A stretch of DNA of 64,000 nucleotides. Source: Treponema denticola (GTDB taxonomy: Bacteria; Spirochaetota; Spirochaetia; Treponematales; Treponemataceae). Where the stretch lies: positions 806,001-870,000 of the forward strand of contig NZ_CP051302.1 in NCBI RefSeq assembly GCF_024181405.1, written 5' to 3'. The translations under genes were made by a program, and so were the position numbers. The notes under the pieces are model-generated. The model searched no databases. It worked only from the letters and a program-made list of their open reading frames with translations, and was not told where the DNA came from. Of the stretch, positions 28,547-37,879 are shown piece by piece; position 1 is the first letter of the stretch; the number at the start of each line of letters is the position of its first letter.

Positions 28547-29547
28547 AATTCAGTATAATAATTCCAATATATAACCGCAGTTTTTTTATTGATGAAACTT
28601 TATCAAGTCTTTTAAATCAGACCTATACCGATATTGAGATAATTTGTGTTGATGATTATTCTACGGATAATAGTCTTGAGAAATTAGAAACTTATGCTTT
28701 AAAAGATGACCGTATAAAAATAGTGCGGCATCAAAAAAATCTTGGACCGCATTGTGCAAGAAAAACCGGCGTAGAAAATGCTTCAGGCGATTATATTTTA
28801 TTTTTAGATTGTGATGATATGCTTGAGCCTGATGCATGCAAGGTTTTGTATAGAATACTGAATATACAGCCATGCGATGTCTTAGAATTTGCTTATAAAA
28901 ATGACAGAGAATTTTTGTACCCAGTCCCGTTTATTACGATAGACAATTTATTTGATAGTTTAGTATATTTTAGCAATCCGCGGGCGGGCTCTGTATGGAA
29001 TAAGGCATATAAAAAAGAACTGTTACACAAAGCTTTTTCGAACATGGAAGATTTTTATTCGATCATGGGAGAAGATCTTTACGAATCGGTTATTGTTGCC
29101 TATTATACGGAAACTTATGATTTTATAAATAATATTTTACTGCACTATAATACCGATACGGGAATTTCAAATAAAAAGAATGATTTTAATGGTATAAAAC
29201 GAGTGTTAGAATCAATTAAGAATACATTGAATGCTTTTCGTATTTTTTTTAATCTGTATGCGCCGGAACATAAAAATGCCGTTTTGAATATCGAAAGACA
29301 ATATGTGAAATATATATTTTACTATCAAATTTTGATGCATACCGATAGATCTGATTGGAGGAAATCGCTTAATTTGCTGCCTGAATATTTTACAACTGAT
29401 GCACTGCTTTCATATATAAAAAAGATAAAACAGTCAATGTTCGGCCTTCGGTATGAGCTTTTTAAGTATCAATTTAATATGAAATTAAGAAAATGGATTC
29501 CTACCCGATTGAAAGTGATAGTAAAGAAATTAATAGGCTGCTTCTAA
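28543..29547 (+). CDS. GT2 family glycosyltransferase
   Basis: A 334-residue GT-A enzyme with FSIIIPIYNRSFFIDETLSS, CVDDYSTDNSLEKL and LFLDCDDMLEPDA (DxD). GEDLYESVIVAYY is a typical acceptor-region GED motif. The ATG overlaps the previous stop by four bases (ATGA), so it is coupled to the sulfotransferase gene. Donor and acceptor are unknown. Confidence 0.87.
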   Translation: MKFSIIIPIYNRSFFIDETLSSLLNQTYTDIEIICVDDYSTDNSLEKLETYALKDDRIKIVRHQKNLGPHCARKTGVENASGDYILFLDCDDMLEPDACKVLYRILNIQPCDVLEFAYKNDREFLYPVPFITIDNLFDSLVYFSNPRAGSVWNKAYKKELLHKAFSNMEDFYSIMGEDLYESVIVAYYTETYDFINNILLHYNTDTGISNKKNDFNGIKRVLESIKNTLNAFRIFFNLYAPEHKNAVLNIERQYVKYIFYYQILMHTDRSDWRKSLNLLPEYFTTDALLSYIKKIKQSMFGLRYELFKYQFNMKLRKWIPTRLKVIVKKLIGCF

Positions 29548-29599
29548 AAAGTTTAGTTGTTAGAAGTGCTTAATATGTTTATAAGGAAATGAGGGATAA

Positions 29600-31159
29600 A
29601 TGACTTCTAATGAAATAATCACAATTTTTACTCCGACATTTAACAGAGAAAAAACGTTAGAACGTTGTTATCAAAGTTTGTTAAAGCAAAATGATTATAA
29701 TTTTATTTGGCTGGTAATTGATGACGGTTCAACAGATAATACGGCCTCGCTTATTACAAATTTTAGAGAGGCTGCTCCGTTTGCTGTTAATTATATATAT
29801 CAGGAAAATGCCGGAAAGCAAGCTGCTTGGAATAAAGCTTTGGATATTTGTACAACGGAATATTTTATATGCTTGGATTCTGATGATGCTCTGATAGAAA
29901 ATGCTTTAGCAAAAGTACTGCCGTATCTAAATGAGATAAAAAATGATGCAGACATTGTTGGTCTACGGTGCAATGCTGTTAATTCTCTAACCAATACGAT
30001 TGACAGCGACTCTTTGTCGCCAAAACCTATTAAGGAGTCATGGTTCGAAGAAGTTGTAAATGATAAATTTGTCGGGGAAAAGTTAGATATTTTTAAAACC
30101 GATGTGTTAAGGCATTTCTATTTTCCTATCGCGAAAAATATTAAATTTATTCCTGAAAATTGGATGTATTGTTCTATTGCAAAAGCTGGGTTTTGTTTTC
30201 TTTATTTACCGGTAGCCATAAGGATATTTTATCATTACAATGATGAAAATCGATTGACCTTATCGCCTGTAGTAAAACATGCTGAAGGGCATTATATATG
30301 CCGTAGCCATTTATTGAAAATAATGCCGAAATCCGTATGGATTCGTAATCCTTTATTTTACTTAAAAACATTAATTCGGTTTGCTCAAACGGCAAGAATT
30401 ACACAAAAAACTTTTAGTATGCGTAGACTTGATACCGGTTCTTTTCTTGTTGCCGTATTAAGTTTTATTCTGCAATATATAAAAGCCGGGCTTTATTCGG
30501 CCAAAATAGTGCGAGGTAATATGCCGATATATGTACTTAATCTTGAGCATAATACTGAGCGAAAAAAATATATGCAGGATATATTAAAAAATATCCCTGT
30601 GCCATATTCCTTTTTTCCTGCCGTTTATGGTAAGGAAATAAAAAATATCGATGATGTATATGATTCAAAAAAAACATTAAAAATATTGAACAGGGTGTTA
30701 AATGAAGGAGAAATAGGCTGCGCACTGAGTCATCGTCTCATTTATAAAAAAATGATCGATGAAAATATCTCCCAAGCATTAATTTTGGAAGATGATGTTT
30801 CCCTATCGCCGGAGTTTTATTCGGTTTATCGTGCTTTATCGGAAATGCCTATAGGTAATAAAATAGTATTATTAGGGACAACCGTTGCAAAGCGGATAAA
30901 AAAGGTATGGCGGAAAAAACTGACTTCCGCTCACTCAATGTATTTAGTATTGAATAATTATCCCGGTACTTATGGATATGTTATTGGGTTAGAGGCTGCA
31001 AAAAAAATATATTATCATAATGAAAAAGTTTTTATCGAAGCAGATCGCTGGAAGTATTATAGAAGATTTTCTCAGATATGGCTCGTGTCTCCATCTGTTG
31101 TTATTGCTGATGAACTGTTTCCGTCTGAGATTGGAAGTTATCTTAGACATACGCCTTAA
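29600..31159 (+). CDS. Two-domain glycosyltransferase: GT2 fused to GT25
   Basis: A 519-residue protein. Residues 1-300 are GT2: ITIFTPTFNREKTLERCYQS, VIDDGSTDNTAS and CLDSDDALIENAL. From Met308 a second domain starts with MPIYVLNLEHNTERKKYMQD, followed by EGEIGCALSHRLIYKKMID, ALILEDDVSLSPEF and NYPGTYGYVIGLEAAKKI. That is the full motif order of the GT25 (LgtB/LpsA) family. GCGAGG stands just before the Met308 codon at 30521, so the GT25 part might also be made alone. The fusion suggests two consecutive sugars are added by one polypeptide. Confidence 0.88.
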   Translation: MTSNEIITIFTPTFNREKTLERCYQSLLKQNDYNFIWLVIDDGSTDNTASLITNFREAAPFAVNYIYQENAGKQAAWNKALDICTTEYFICLDSDDALIENALAKVLPYLNEIKNDADIVGLRCNAVNSLTNTIDSDSLSPKPIKESWFEEVVNDKFVGEKLDIFKTDVLRHFYFPIAKNIKFIPENWMYCSIAKAGFCFLYLPVAIRIFYHYNDENRLTLSPVVKHAEGHYICRSHLLKIMPKSVWIRNPLFYLKTLIRFAQTARITQKTFSMRRLDTGSFLVAVLSFILQYIKAGLYSAKIVRGNMPIYVLNLEHNTERKKYMQDILKNIPVPYSFFPAVYGKEIKNIDDVYDSKKTLKILNRVLNEGEIGCALSHRLIYKKMIDENISQALILEDDVSLSPEFYSVYRALSEMPIGNKIVLLGTTVAKRIKKVWRKKLTSAHSMYLVLNNYPGTYGYVIGLEAAKKIYYHNEKVFIEADRWKYYRRFSQIWLVSPSVVIADELFPSEIGSYLRHTP

Positions 31160-31295
31160 TTGCTAATATTTTGGAAGATGATGTATTAAATATTTATCTT
31201 AAAGAAATGGATATTTTTGTAGAATCTAATTGGAGGAAACATACTCTGAAATGAATTCTATAAATTATGTCAGCAATATTTATTTGGGGGATTAG
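31160..31295 (+). other. Intergenic spacer without a supported gene
   Basis: This 136-base, very AT-rich stretch separates the GT2-GT25 gene from the MBOAT gene. It contains no intrinsic terminator I can see. One frame shows ILEDDV, which echoes the GT25 motif of the gene before it, and may be a scrap of a duplicated GT25 end, but the resemblance is too short to call. GGGGGA just before 31296 is the ribosome site of the next gene. Confidence 0.4.
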
Positions 31296-32834
31296 ATGCT
31301 CTTTAACTCTTTTAAATTTTTAATATTTTTTATAATTATAATTATTATAAATTTTATTTTTACTCAAAAAGTCAAAAAGCCTTTTTTTACTCAGTGTTTT
31401 TTGCTTCTAGCTTCTTTATATTTTTATATGTCGTGGAACCCTAAGTATATAATCTTGATTATTACTTCAATTATTATAACATATACATCGGGAATATTAA
31501 TGGAAACATATAATCATAGAAAAAAACTATTTCTTATTACATCACTTATTTTAAATCTTTTGATTTTATTTTTCTTTAAATATTTGAATTTTAGCTTTGA
31601 AATACTTCAAAATTTTTTAACATTATTCGGTATTAGAATCTCTACTCCAAATTTTAATTTTTTGTTGCCGGTTGGAATTTCTTTTTATACTTTTCAAGCT
31701 TTGGGATATACGATTGATGTATACCGAGGTACTGTGAAAGCTGAAAAGAATTTTATTACTTACGCACTATTTGTTACTTTTTTTCCTCAGCTTGTTGCCG
31801 GCCCTATCGAGAGAACAGAACATTTATTACCGCAGTTTAAGCAAAATCATTTATTTGATGTTGATATGGCTGCAAGCGGATTAAAGCTTGCTGCTTGGGG
31901 GCTATTTCAGAAAATGGTTATAGCAGATAGATTGGCTGTTTATGTAAATTCTGTTTACGCCGATATTTCAGCATATAATTCACTTGCCGTATTATTAAGT
32001 GTTTTCTTTTTCTCATTTCAGATATTATGCGATTTTGCGGGTTATTCAAATATTGCAATAGGAGTTGCTAGAATTCTTGGCTTTAATTTAATGAAAAATT
32101 TTAATGCTCCATATCTTTCAGTATCAGTAAATGATTTTTGGAAGCGATGGCATATTTCTTTATCGTCATATTTTCGCGATTATGTGTATATTCCTTTGGG
32201 TGGAAATAGAGTAGGTAAATATAGACATTTATTAAATATTTTTATTACATTTATAATAAGCGGGATATGGCATGGGGCCGGTTGGAATTTTATCTGTTGG
32301 GGTTTTTTACATGCTATCTATCAAATTTTTAGTAGTCTTACTGTAAATATTAGAGAAAAAATAAGAACTTTTTTTAAAATCCCTGTTTCTAGTTTGCCTA
32401 TACATATTATTAAAATATTTATTACTTTTATTTTTATTACATTTGCATGGATTTTTTTTAGAGCTGATACTATTTCTGATGCTCTATTAATAATAAAGAA
32501 AATCACTTATTTCCCTTCTGATTTGATGATCATGTTTAATGAGTTTAGTGTATATGGTGTAATAGGGGGTATTAAAAAGGGATTGTTTTTAACAACAATA
32601 ATTGAGCAAGGAATTTTTGCTATCAATGGTTTCGGTATAGTGGAGTTGTCTATTTCCTTTTTTGTGATATTGGTTTTAATTTTAAGTGATATTTTCAGGC
32701 AAAAAGACAGTCTGCTTTTTAGAGTAAAAAATATGCCGCCAATCTGTAGATTTATTATGTACTATTTTTTTATTTTGTTTATAATATTTTTTGGTATGTA
32801 TACGAATAATCAGTTTATTTATTTTCAATTTTAA
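31296..32834 (+). CDS. MBOAT-family O-acyltransferase (DltB/AlgI-like)
   Basis: A 512-residue polytopic protein. PVGISFYTFQALGYTIDVYRG, FFPQLVAGPIERTEHLLPQF and FWKRWHISLSSYFRDYVYIPLGGN are AlgI/DltB signatures. SGIWHGAGWNF (His326) and GFLHAIYQ (His339) hold the two conserved histidines of the MBOAT funnel. Such proteins move an acyl group across the membrane onto an extracytoplasmic glycan or teichoic acid. The next gene encodes an SGNH partner of the AlgJ/DltD type, so the two form a membrane-plus-periplasm acylation pair. The acyl donor and the decorated polymer are unknown. Confidence 0.93.
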   Translation: MLFNSFKFLIFFIIIIIINFIFTQKVKKPFFTQCFLLLASLYFYMSWNPKYIILIITSIIITYTSGILMETYNHRKKLFLITSLILNLLILFFFKYLNFSFEILQNFLTLFGIRISTPNFNFLLPVGISFYTFQALGYTIDVYRGTVKAEKNFITYALFVTFFPQLVAGPIERTEHLLPQFKQNHLFDVDMAASGLKLAAWGLFQKMVIADRLAVYVNSVYADISAYNSLAVLLSVFFFSFQILCDFAGYSNIAIGVARILGFNLMKNFNAPYLSVSVNDFWKRWHISLSSYFRDYVYIPLGGNRVGKYRHLLNIFITFIISGIWHGAGWNFICWGFLHAIYQIFSSLTVNIREKIRTFFKIPVSSLPIHIIKIFITFIFITFAWIFFRADTISDALLIIKKITYFPSDLMIMFNEFSVYGVIGGIKKGLFLTTIIEQGIFAINGFGIVELSISFFVILVLILSDIFRQKDSLLFRVKNMPPICRFIMYYFFILFIIFFGMYTNNQFIYFQF

Positions 32835-32845
32835 AAGGATTAATT

Positions 32846-33799
32846 ATGAAGCGTTTTTTTATAAAGTTATGTATTATGATTTGTCTTGTATTAGGAACTC
32901 TGCTTCTTGCAAATGAATTATATAAACATTCATATCATTATAAAAATAAAGCCGGTTTGAATAAATTTGATGCTATACCTGATGGAATTGAAATAGCAAA
33001 TGTCGGTTCAAGCCATGGATTTTATAATTTTAATTATAGTAATTGTAGTGAATATGTTACGTTTAATTTTGGTCTTACTGGTCAACGGCATTTTTATAGC
33101 TTGCAAATTTTGAAAACATATAAGAATAAATTGAAAAAAAAAGCAGTGATACTTATTCCGATTTCATATTTGGAAATTAAGACAGCTTCATCTCCTTACT
33201 TTGATAGTCAGCTGCCGTTTTATTATAGAATTGTTGATTGGAAATATTTGCATAAAAATACTTTTAGAGATATGTTATTATCGTATTATTTCCCGATTTT
33301 TGTTACCGATAAGCCTTATAAAGCTTTACTTATGGGTTTAAAAGAAAAAGACGGTGATTCGGAATATGTAACTATTCAATATAAAAAGGCAAGTGATAAT
33401 ATGGCCGAAGTAACAGCGTGGGCTAAAAACGACTATGAATCATGGATGGAAGACTTTAATAACTCTGATGGGCTTGAAGAGAATTTATCGGCGCTTTCTA
33501 ATTTAATTGACTTTTGTCTCGATAATGATCTTATTCCGGTGCTCGTTACAACCCCTTTATCGCAAGCCTTAAATTCATATTTTGATAATGATGAAAATTT
33601 TATGAGTGTTTTTAATTTATTTATAAAAAAAATAACGAGTAAATATCCTGAAGTGCATTATTTTAATTATTCTCATGATGACGAATTTCAAAATAATTAC
33701 TCTTTATTTTTTGATGCAAATCATTTAAATGTTTATGGCTCAAAAATATTTACAGATAAATTAATCAGTGAATTAATTAGTGATAATATTTTAAAATAG
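32846..33799 (+). CDS. SGNH/DltD-AlgJ-like extracytoplasmic partner of the MBOAT
   Basis: A 317-residue protein with an N-terminal membrane anchor (residues 4-23) and an external domain. ANVGSSHGFYNFNYS (51-65) gives the nucleophile Ser in a GSSHG setting, and DANHLNVYGSKIF near the C-terminus gives the catalytic Asp-x-x-His. This is the DHHW/AlgX-AlgJ or DltD arrangement. It starts 11 bases after the MBOAT gene. It would complete transfer of an acyl group to the polymer outside the cytosol. Confidence 0.85.
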   Translation: MKRFFIKLCIMICLVLGTLLLANELYKHSYHYKNKAGLNKFDAIPDGIEIANVGSSHGFYNFNYSNCSEYVTFNFGLTGQRHFYSLQILKTYKNKLKKKAVILIPISYLEIKTASSPYFDSQLPFYYRIVDWKYLHKNTFRDMLLSYYFPIFVTDKPYKALLMGLKEKDGDSEYVTIQYKKASDNMAEVTAWAKNDYESWMEDFNNSDGLEENLSALSNLIDFCLDNDLIPVLVTTPLSQALNSYFDNDENFMSVFNLFIKKITSKYPEVHYFNYSHDDEFQNNYSLFFDANHLNVYGSKIFTDKLISELISDNILK

Positions 33800-33813
33800 G
33801 ATTTATTTTATCT

Positions 33814-36528
33814 ATGTTAAATTTTTTATATATGATTTTTATATACCCTGTATATATGTTTGTTGAGTTTGTGTTTTTTCTTGCAAACAATATAACGGAT
33901 GATTATATAGGTTTTTCTATTATTTTGTTAAGCGTCACGGTAAATGTAATTTGCTTACCGATATATAACGTTGCCGAAAAATGGCAGGAAAAAGAGCGAG
34001 ATATCCAAAAAAAATTAAAGCCGAAAATCCGTGATATAAAAGCTGTTTTTAAAGGCGATGAACGGTATATGATGCTTTCTGCTTATTATAGGCAAAATCA
34101 GTATCATCCGCTATATGCAATGCGTGGTATGTTTGCACTGCTTATTCAAATACCTTTTTTTATTGCTGCATATAAGCTCTTATCGGGTTTGCCGATGCTT
34201 AATAACGCATCGTTTTGGTTTTTAAAAGATTTGGGGAATCCGGATGGTTTATTGCATATAGCCGGTAGAAATGTGAATGCCTTGCCAATAGTCATGACAG
34301 TCATAAATATTTCTGCATCTGCTGTGTATTCAAAAGGCTTAGACATAAAAGAGAAATTTCAGCTGTATATTACTGCTGCCGTTTTTCTTGTTTTATTGTA
34401 CAATTCGCCTTCAGGATTAGTATTCTACTGGACATTAAACAATATTTTTTCGCTTTTTAAAAATATTTTTTATAGAATAAAATTGAGCAAAAAAATATGG
34501 TACATTATTGCTGCACTATTTTTTGTTTCTCTTACAGTTATAACTAAAAATAGCACTTCAAAATTACGGCCGTTAGTTATTATGGAGTTTTTTACTGCTC
34601 TTATATTATTTGTGCCTATAATATGGATAGTTGTGTCCAAATTTTTACTTAAAAATATCAGATCCGTCTTTTATGATGACAAAGAACGCTTCTCTCTTTT
34701 TTTACAAACCTCTATCGCTCTGTTTATGTTTTTAGGTTTGGTAATTCCTACAGCTACTATTGCAAGTTCTCCGCAAGAATTTGTTAATTTTGAAAATATT
34801 TCTAATCCTTTCATTATCCTTTTTTATACCGCTGTGCAAAGTATCGGCTGTTTATTTTGGCTTGTGTGTCTCTATAAGTTATTTCAGAAAAAAGTACAAA
34901 TTTCTTTTACATTCGGTTCTATTATAGTGCTTGCGGTTGCAATGATCAATGCTTATCTTTTTAAAGATAAATACGTCAGCATCAATAATCTGCTTATGTT
35001 TTCTGATTCAGGAAAGTTGCGGCATACGCAGTATGAGCTTATAATAAATTTATTGGCGATGGGAATAACGAGTATTATTGTATTTTTTATACTTTATTCT
35101 GGTATTATAAAAAAATATATCGGTACGGTATTAAAAATACTGCTTATTTCTTTTGTTGCCCTTACGACGGTCTCCTCAATCACAATTTATAAAGAGGTTC
35201 GTTCTATGCGCTCTACTGTCAATGCGGAACCTTTGTCCGATAAGGCGTATCGAATAAGTAAAACAGGGAAAAATATCTTTATATTCATGTTAGATCGCTC
35301 TATGAATTTTTTTATTGATCCTATATTTGAGTCTTCCGAACTAGTAAAAAAAGAATATACCGGATTTACAGTTTTTGAAAATAGTGTTGCCTTCGGTTTA
35401 AGTACCAATTTCAGTACTCCGTCATTATTTGGTGGTTATGAATACACCCCCGAAAAGATTGATGCCCGTAAAGATGAGTTGTTAGTCGATAAACACAATG
35501 AAGCATTAAGTGTGTTACCACGCCTTTTTAGCGAACATAATTGGTGTGTTAGCTTTACTGATCCATCATGGCTCAATTATTCTTGGATTCCCGATCTTTC
35601 GGTATTTAAGAAATATAATATGAGAGCAAAAAATATTGATGGGAATGGAATATATACGAATGACTTTCTTAAACACACAGTCCATGGTTCGGTTCCTCAG
35701 TCAAAAATATATGGAATTCGCCGTAATATGTTGTATTTTTCTTTGTTTAAAATTTTACCGCTTGAAGTACGGCGGATATTTTATGCAAATGGAATGTACG
35801 GCGGTGTGGGTGTCCCTATTTATTCCGCTGCGTTTATGAATGCCTATTCTGCTTTAGAGAATATTACGGAAGAAGTTGAATTTGTAGAAAATAAAAATTG
35901 CATAAATATAATCGTTAATAATGTGACACATGAGCCTCCTCGAAGAGATACTATGCAGATGATCGGAAAGAATTTTTTAATTCCGATAGCAGAACGTTAT
36001 TGTCTTAATGAAACAACAGAAAGTCATTTTTATTCTAATTATCTGGCACATGAATCTTGTGCACACTTTTTTAGTTTTTTGAAAAAAAATGGGTGTTGGC
36101 ATAATTCCCGTATAATTATTGTAGGAGATCATGGAGGTGGCGGTATACGTACGAATGGCATGAAATTTATTGATGATTTCTTGGCTTCGGGTTCTTATTT
36201 TTCACCTGAAGCTTTGATCCCGTTAATTATGATGAAAGATTTCGATTCAGATGGGGCATTAAAAAAAGATTATACATTTATGACGTTAGCTGATATTCCG
36301 GCTTTAACTACCAAAGATTTTCCGCCCGAATTACAAGAGAATCCGTTTACAGGGGAAAAATTTCTTGATACCCAAGATAAAGCGGTTATAAAAGCGGTAA
36401 GTTTGGGAAACTGGCATGCAAATCATCAATTAAAATCTACGCAGTTTGAGGTCGATAGTTGGACTTTTATAAAAGACAATGTCTATGATCCTGCTTGTTG
36501 GAGTAGAACAAATTTTAATACTAAATAA
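33814..36528 (+). CDS. YidC/Oxa1 domain fused to a sulfatase/phosphoglycerol-transferase-like domain
   Basis: A 904-residue protein with two parts. Residues 1-230 are a YidC/Oxa1 insertase fold: YPVYMFVEFVFFLANNIT, IGFSIILLSVTVNVICLPIY, then KLKPKIRDIKAVFKGDERYM, FALLIQIPFFIAAYKLLS and SPSGLVFYWTLNNIFSLFKN. About six further helices follow to residue 470. Residues 488-904 are alkaline-phosphatase-superfamily-like: IFIFMLDRSM (metal ligand D494), STNFSTPSLFGG (530-541, probable Ser/Thr nucleophile region) and VGDHGGGG (D772, H773). So metal ligands appear kept. This is not the housekeeping YidC, which is about 550-620 residues with a periplasmic domain. It probably acts in building or modifying a glycerol-phosphate polymer with the next gene. 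Confidence 0.85.
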   Translation: MLNFLYMIFIYPVYMFVEFVFFLANNITDDYIGFSIILLSVTVNVICLPIYNVAEKWQEKERDIQKKLKPKIRDIKAVFKGDERYMMLSAYYRQNQYHPLYAMRGMFALLIQIPFFIAAYKLLSGLPMLNNASFWFLKDLGNPDGLLHIAGRNVNALPIVMTVINISASAVYSKGLDIKEKFQLYITAAVFLVLLYNSPSGLVFYWTLNNIFSLFKNIFYRIKLSKKIWYIIAALFFVSLTVITKNSTSKLRPLVIMEFFTALILFVPIIWIVVSKFLLKNIRSVFYDDKERFSLFLQTSIALFMFLGLVIPTATIASSPQEFVNFENISNPFIILFYTAVQSIGCLFWLVCLYKLFQKKVQISFTFGSIIVLAVAMINAYLFKDKYVSINNLLMFSDSGKLRHTQYELIINLLAMGITSIIVFFILYSGIIKKYIGTVLKILLISFVALTTVSSITIYKEVRSMRSTVNAEPLSDKAYRISKTGKNIFIFMLDRSMNFFIDPIFESSELVKKEYTGFTVFENSVAFGLSTNFSTPSLFGGYEYTPEKIDARKDELLVDKHNEALSVLPRLFSEHNWCVSFTDPSWLNYSWIPDLSVFKKYNMRAKNIDGNGIYTNDFLKHTVHGSVPQSKIYGIRRNMLYFSLFKILPLEVRRIFYANGMYGGVGVPIYSAAFMNAYSALENITEEVEFVENKNCINIIVNNVTHEPPRRDTMQMIGKNFLIPIAERYCLNETTESHFYSNYLAHESCAHFFSFLKKNGCWHNSRIIIVGDHGGGGIRTNGMKFIDDFLASGSYFSPEALIPLIMMKDFDSDGALKKDYTFMTLADIPALTTKDFPPELQENPFTGEKFLDTQDKAVIKAVSLGNWHANHQLKSTQFEVDSWTFIKDNVYDPACWSRTNFNTK

Positions 36529-36551
36529 TGCATGTGGAAAGGAGTGTTGCT

Positions 36552-37769
36552 ATGATTCCATTATTGTATATTGATCCCGGGACTGGAAGTATTTTATTTT
36601 CTATTGTGATAGGTCTTATTACAACATTGTATTTTGTAGCAAAAACAGTTTTTATAAAGCTAAAGATTGCTGTATATAAAGATAAGGCAAGAGTTTCAGG
36701 TAATAAAAATACTATTGTAATTTATTCGGAAGGCAAGCGTTATTGGAATGTATTTGCTCCTATCTGCAATGAGTTTGAAAGACATCAAACAGAAGTCATT
36801 TTTTATACTTCATCGGAAGATGATCCTGTGTTTTTTCAGAACTATACATATATAAAACCTGAATATATTGGTAAGGGGAATAGAGCTTTTGCTCGGCTGA
36901 ATATGCTTGAAGCTGCTATCTGTTTGATGACAACGCCTGGGCTGGATGTATATCAACTGAAGCGTTCGAAGCATGTCAAGCATTACAGCCATATTCTTCA
37001 TGCGCTCGATGATGCTACAAGTTACAGGCTTTTTGGCCTTGATTATTTTGATTCAGTCCTTTTATCAGGTGAGTATCAGATTAATGGAATAAGAGAGCTT
37101 GAAGATTTGCGCGGAATAAAGAAAAAAGAATTATGCGTGGTGGGCTGTCCTTATTTGGATGTACTTAAGGAAAAATTGAAGGATTTACCTCGGCAAAATG
37201 AAGCTTTTACAGTTTTGATAGCTCCTTCATGGGGTGCAAACGGTATTCTTTCCAAATATGGAGAAAAGCTACTTACGCCTCTTGTAGAAACGGGATGGAG
37301 TATTATTGTTCGTCCACATCCTCAAAGTAAGACCGCTGAGTCCGATATGCTAAAAAAATTAAAAGAAAAGTATAAGGTAAATAGTAATCTTTCTTGGGAT
37401 TATGAGCCTGAAAATATTACTTCTCTTTCAAAGGCCGATATAATGATTTCCGATTTTTCGAGTGTTATTTTTGACTATTGCTTTTTATTTGACAAGCCGT
37501 TTTTATACTGCAATAACGAATTCGATCATCGCCCCTATGACTCAGGAGATTTAAAAGAGCTGCCATGGAAGTTTTCCATATTAAAAGATATTGGAAAGGA
37601 ATTAAAATCTACAGATTTTACTGATATAAGAAAAATTATTCAAGAAACTTGCGAAAGTTCTACCTTAAAAGAAAACAGATTAAAAGCTAAAGATACTGCA
37701 TGGCAAAATAGAGGACTCGCAGGACAGAAGGCTTATGAATTTTTAATGGAGATTAAAAGAACATGCTAG
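36552..37769 (+). CDS. CDP-glycerol glycerophosphotransferase-like protein
   Basis: A protein of about 405 residues. I chose ATG 36552, because AAAGGAG at 36538-36544 is well spaced for it; ATG 36528, overlapping the previous stop, would add eight residues. LLYIDPGTGSILFSIVIGLI forms an N-terminal membrane hairpin. The catalytic half has LIAPSWGANGIL, IIVRPHPQSKT, DIMISDFSSVIFDYCFLFD and KPFLY, the motifs of TagB/TagF-type glycerophosphotransferases. These add glycerol phosphate from CDP-glycerol to a glycan or lipid. No CDP-glycerol synthase (TagD) is in the window, so the donor must come from elsewhere or be different. Confidence 0.83.
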   Translation: MIPLLYIDPGTGSILFSIVIGLITTLYFVAKTVFIKLKIAVYKDKARVSGNKNTIVIYSEGKRYWNVFAPICNEFERHQTEVIFYTSSEDDPVFFQNYTYIKPEYIGKGNRAFARLNMLEAAICLMTTPGLDVYQLKRSKHVKHYSHILHALDDATSYRLFGLDYFDSVLLSGEYQINGIRELEDLRGIKKKELCVVGCPYLDVLKEKLKDLPRQNEAFTVLIAPSWGANGILSKYGEKLLTPLVETGWSIIVRPHPQSKTAESDMLKKLKEKYKVNSNLSWDYEPENITSLSKADIMISDFSSVIFDYCFLFDKPFLYCNNEFDHRPYDSGDLKELPWKFSILKDIGKELKSTDFTDIRKIIQETCESSTLKENRLKAKDTAWQNRGLAGQKAYEFLMEIKRTC

Positions 37770-37879
37770 ATTTTTTGTATACAATATTTATTTATCCTGT
37801 ATACATGTTTGTAGAGTTTATATTGTTTATAGTAAATAATGTAAGTATGGAGCCGCCTCAGGGAGAAAATAAAAAATGA
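37763..37879 (+). pseudogene. 38-codon remnant of a second YidC-fusion gene
   Basis: The short frame from ATG 37763 to TGA 37879 reads MLDFLYTIFIYPVYMFVEFI and continues LFIVNNVSMEPPQGENKK. The first 28 codons match the N-terminus of the YidC-fusion protein at 33814 (MLNFLYMIFIYPVYMFVEFV), including YPVYMFVEF, and then similarity stops abruptly. It overlaps the glycerophosphotransferase stop (ATGCTAG) and the GT32 start (AATGA), so it is still placed as an operon member. It is best read as the stub of a paralogous gene whose remainder was deleted. It might still make a 38-residue single-helix peptide. Confidence 0.8.

Noticed and set aside
31160..31295. Short frames here, one with ILEDDV and one of 14 codons beginning ATGAATTC.
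   Set aside because: Too short and without ribosome sites or clear homology; left as spacer.
33814..36528. Annotation as the housekeeping membrane insertase YidC.
   Set aside because: The YidC-like part is only the first 230 residues, lacks the large periplasmic domain usual in Gram-negative YidC, and is fused to a phosphatase-fold domain in a glycan locus.
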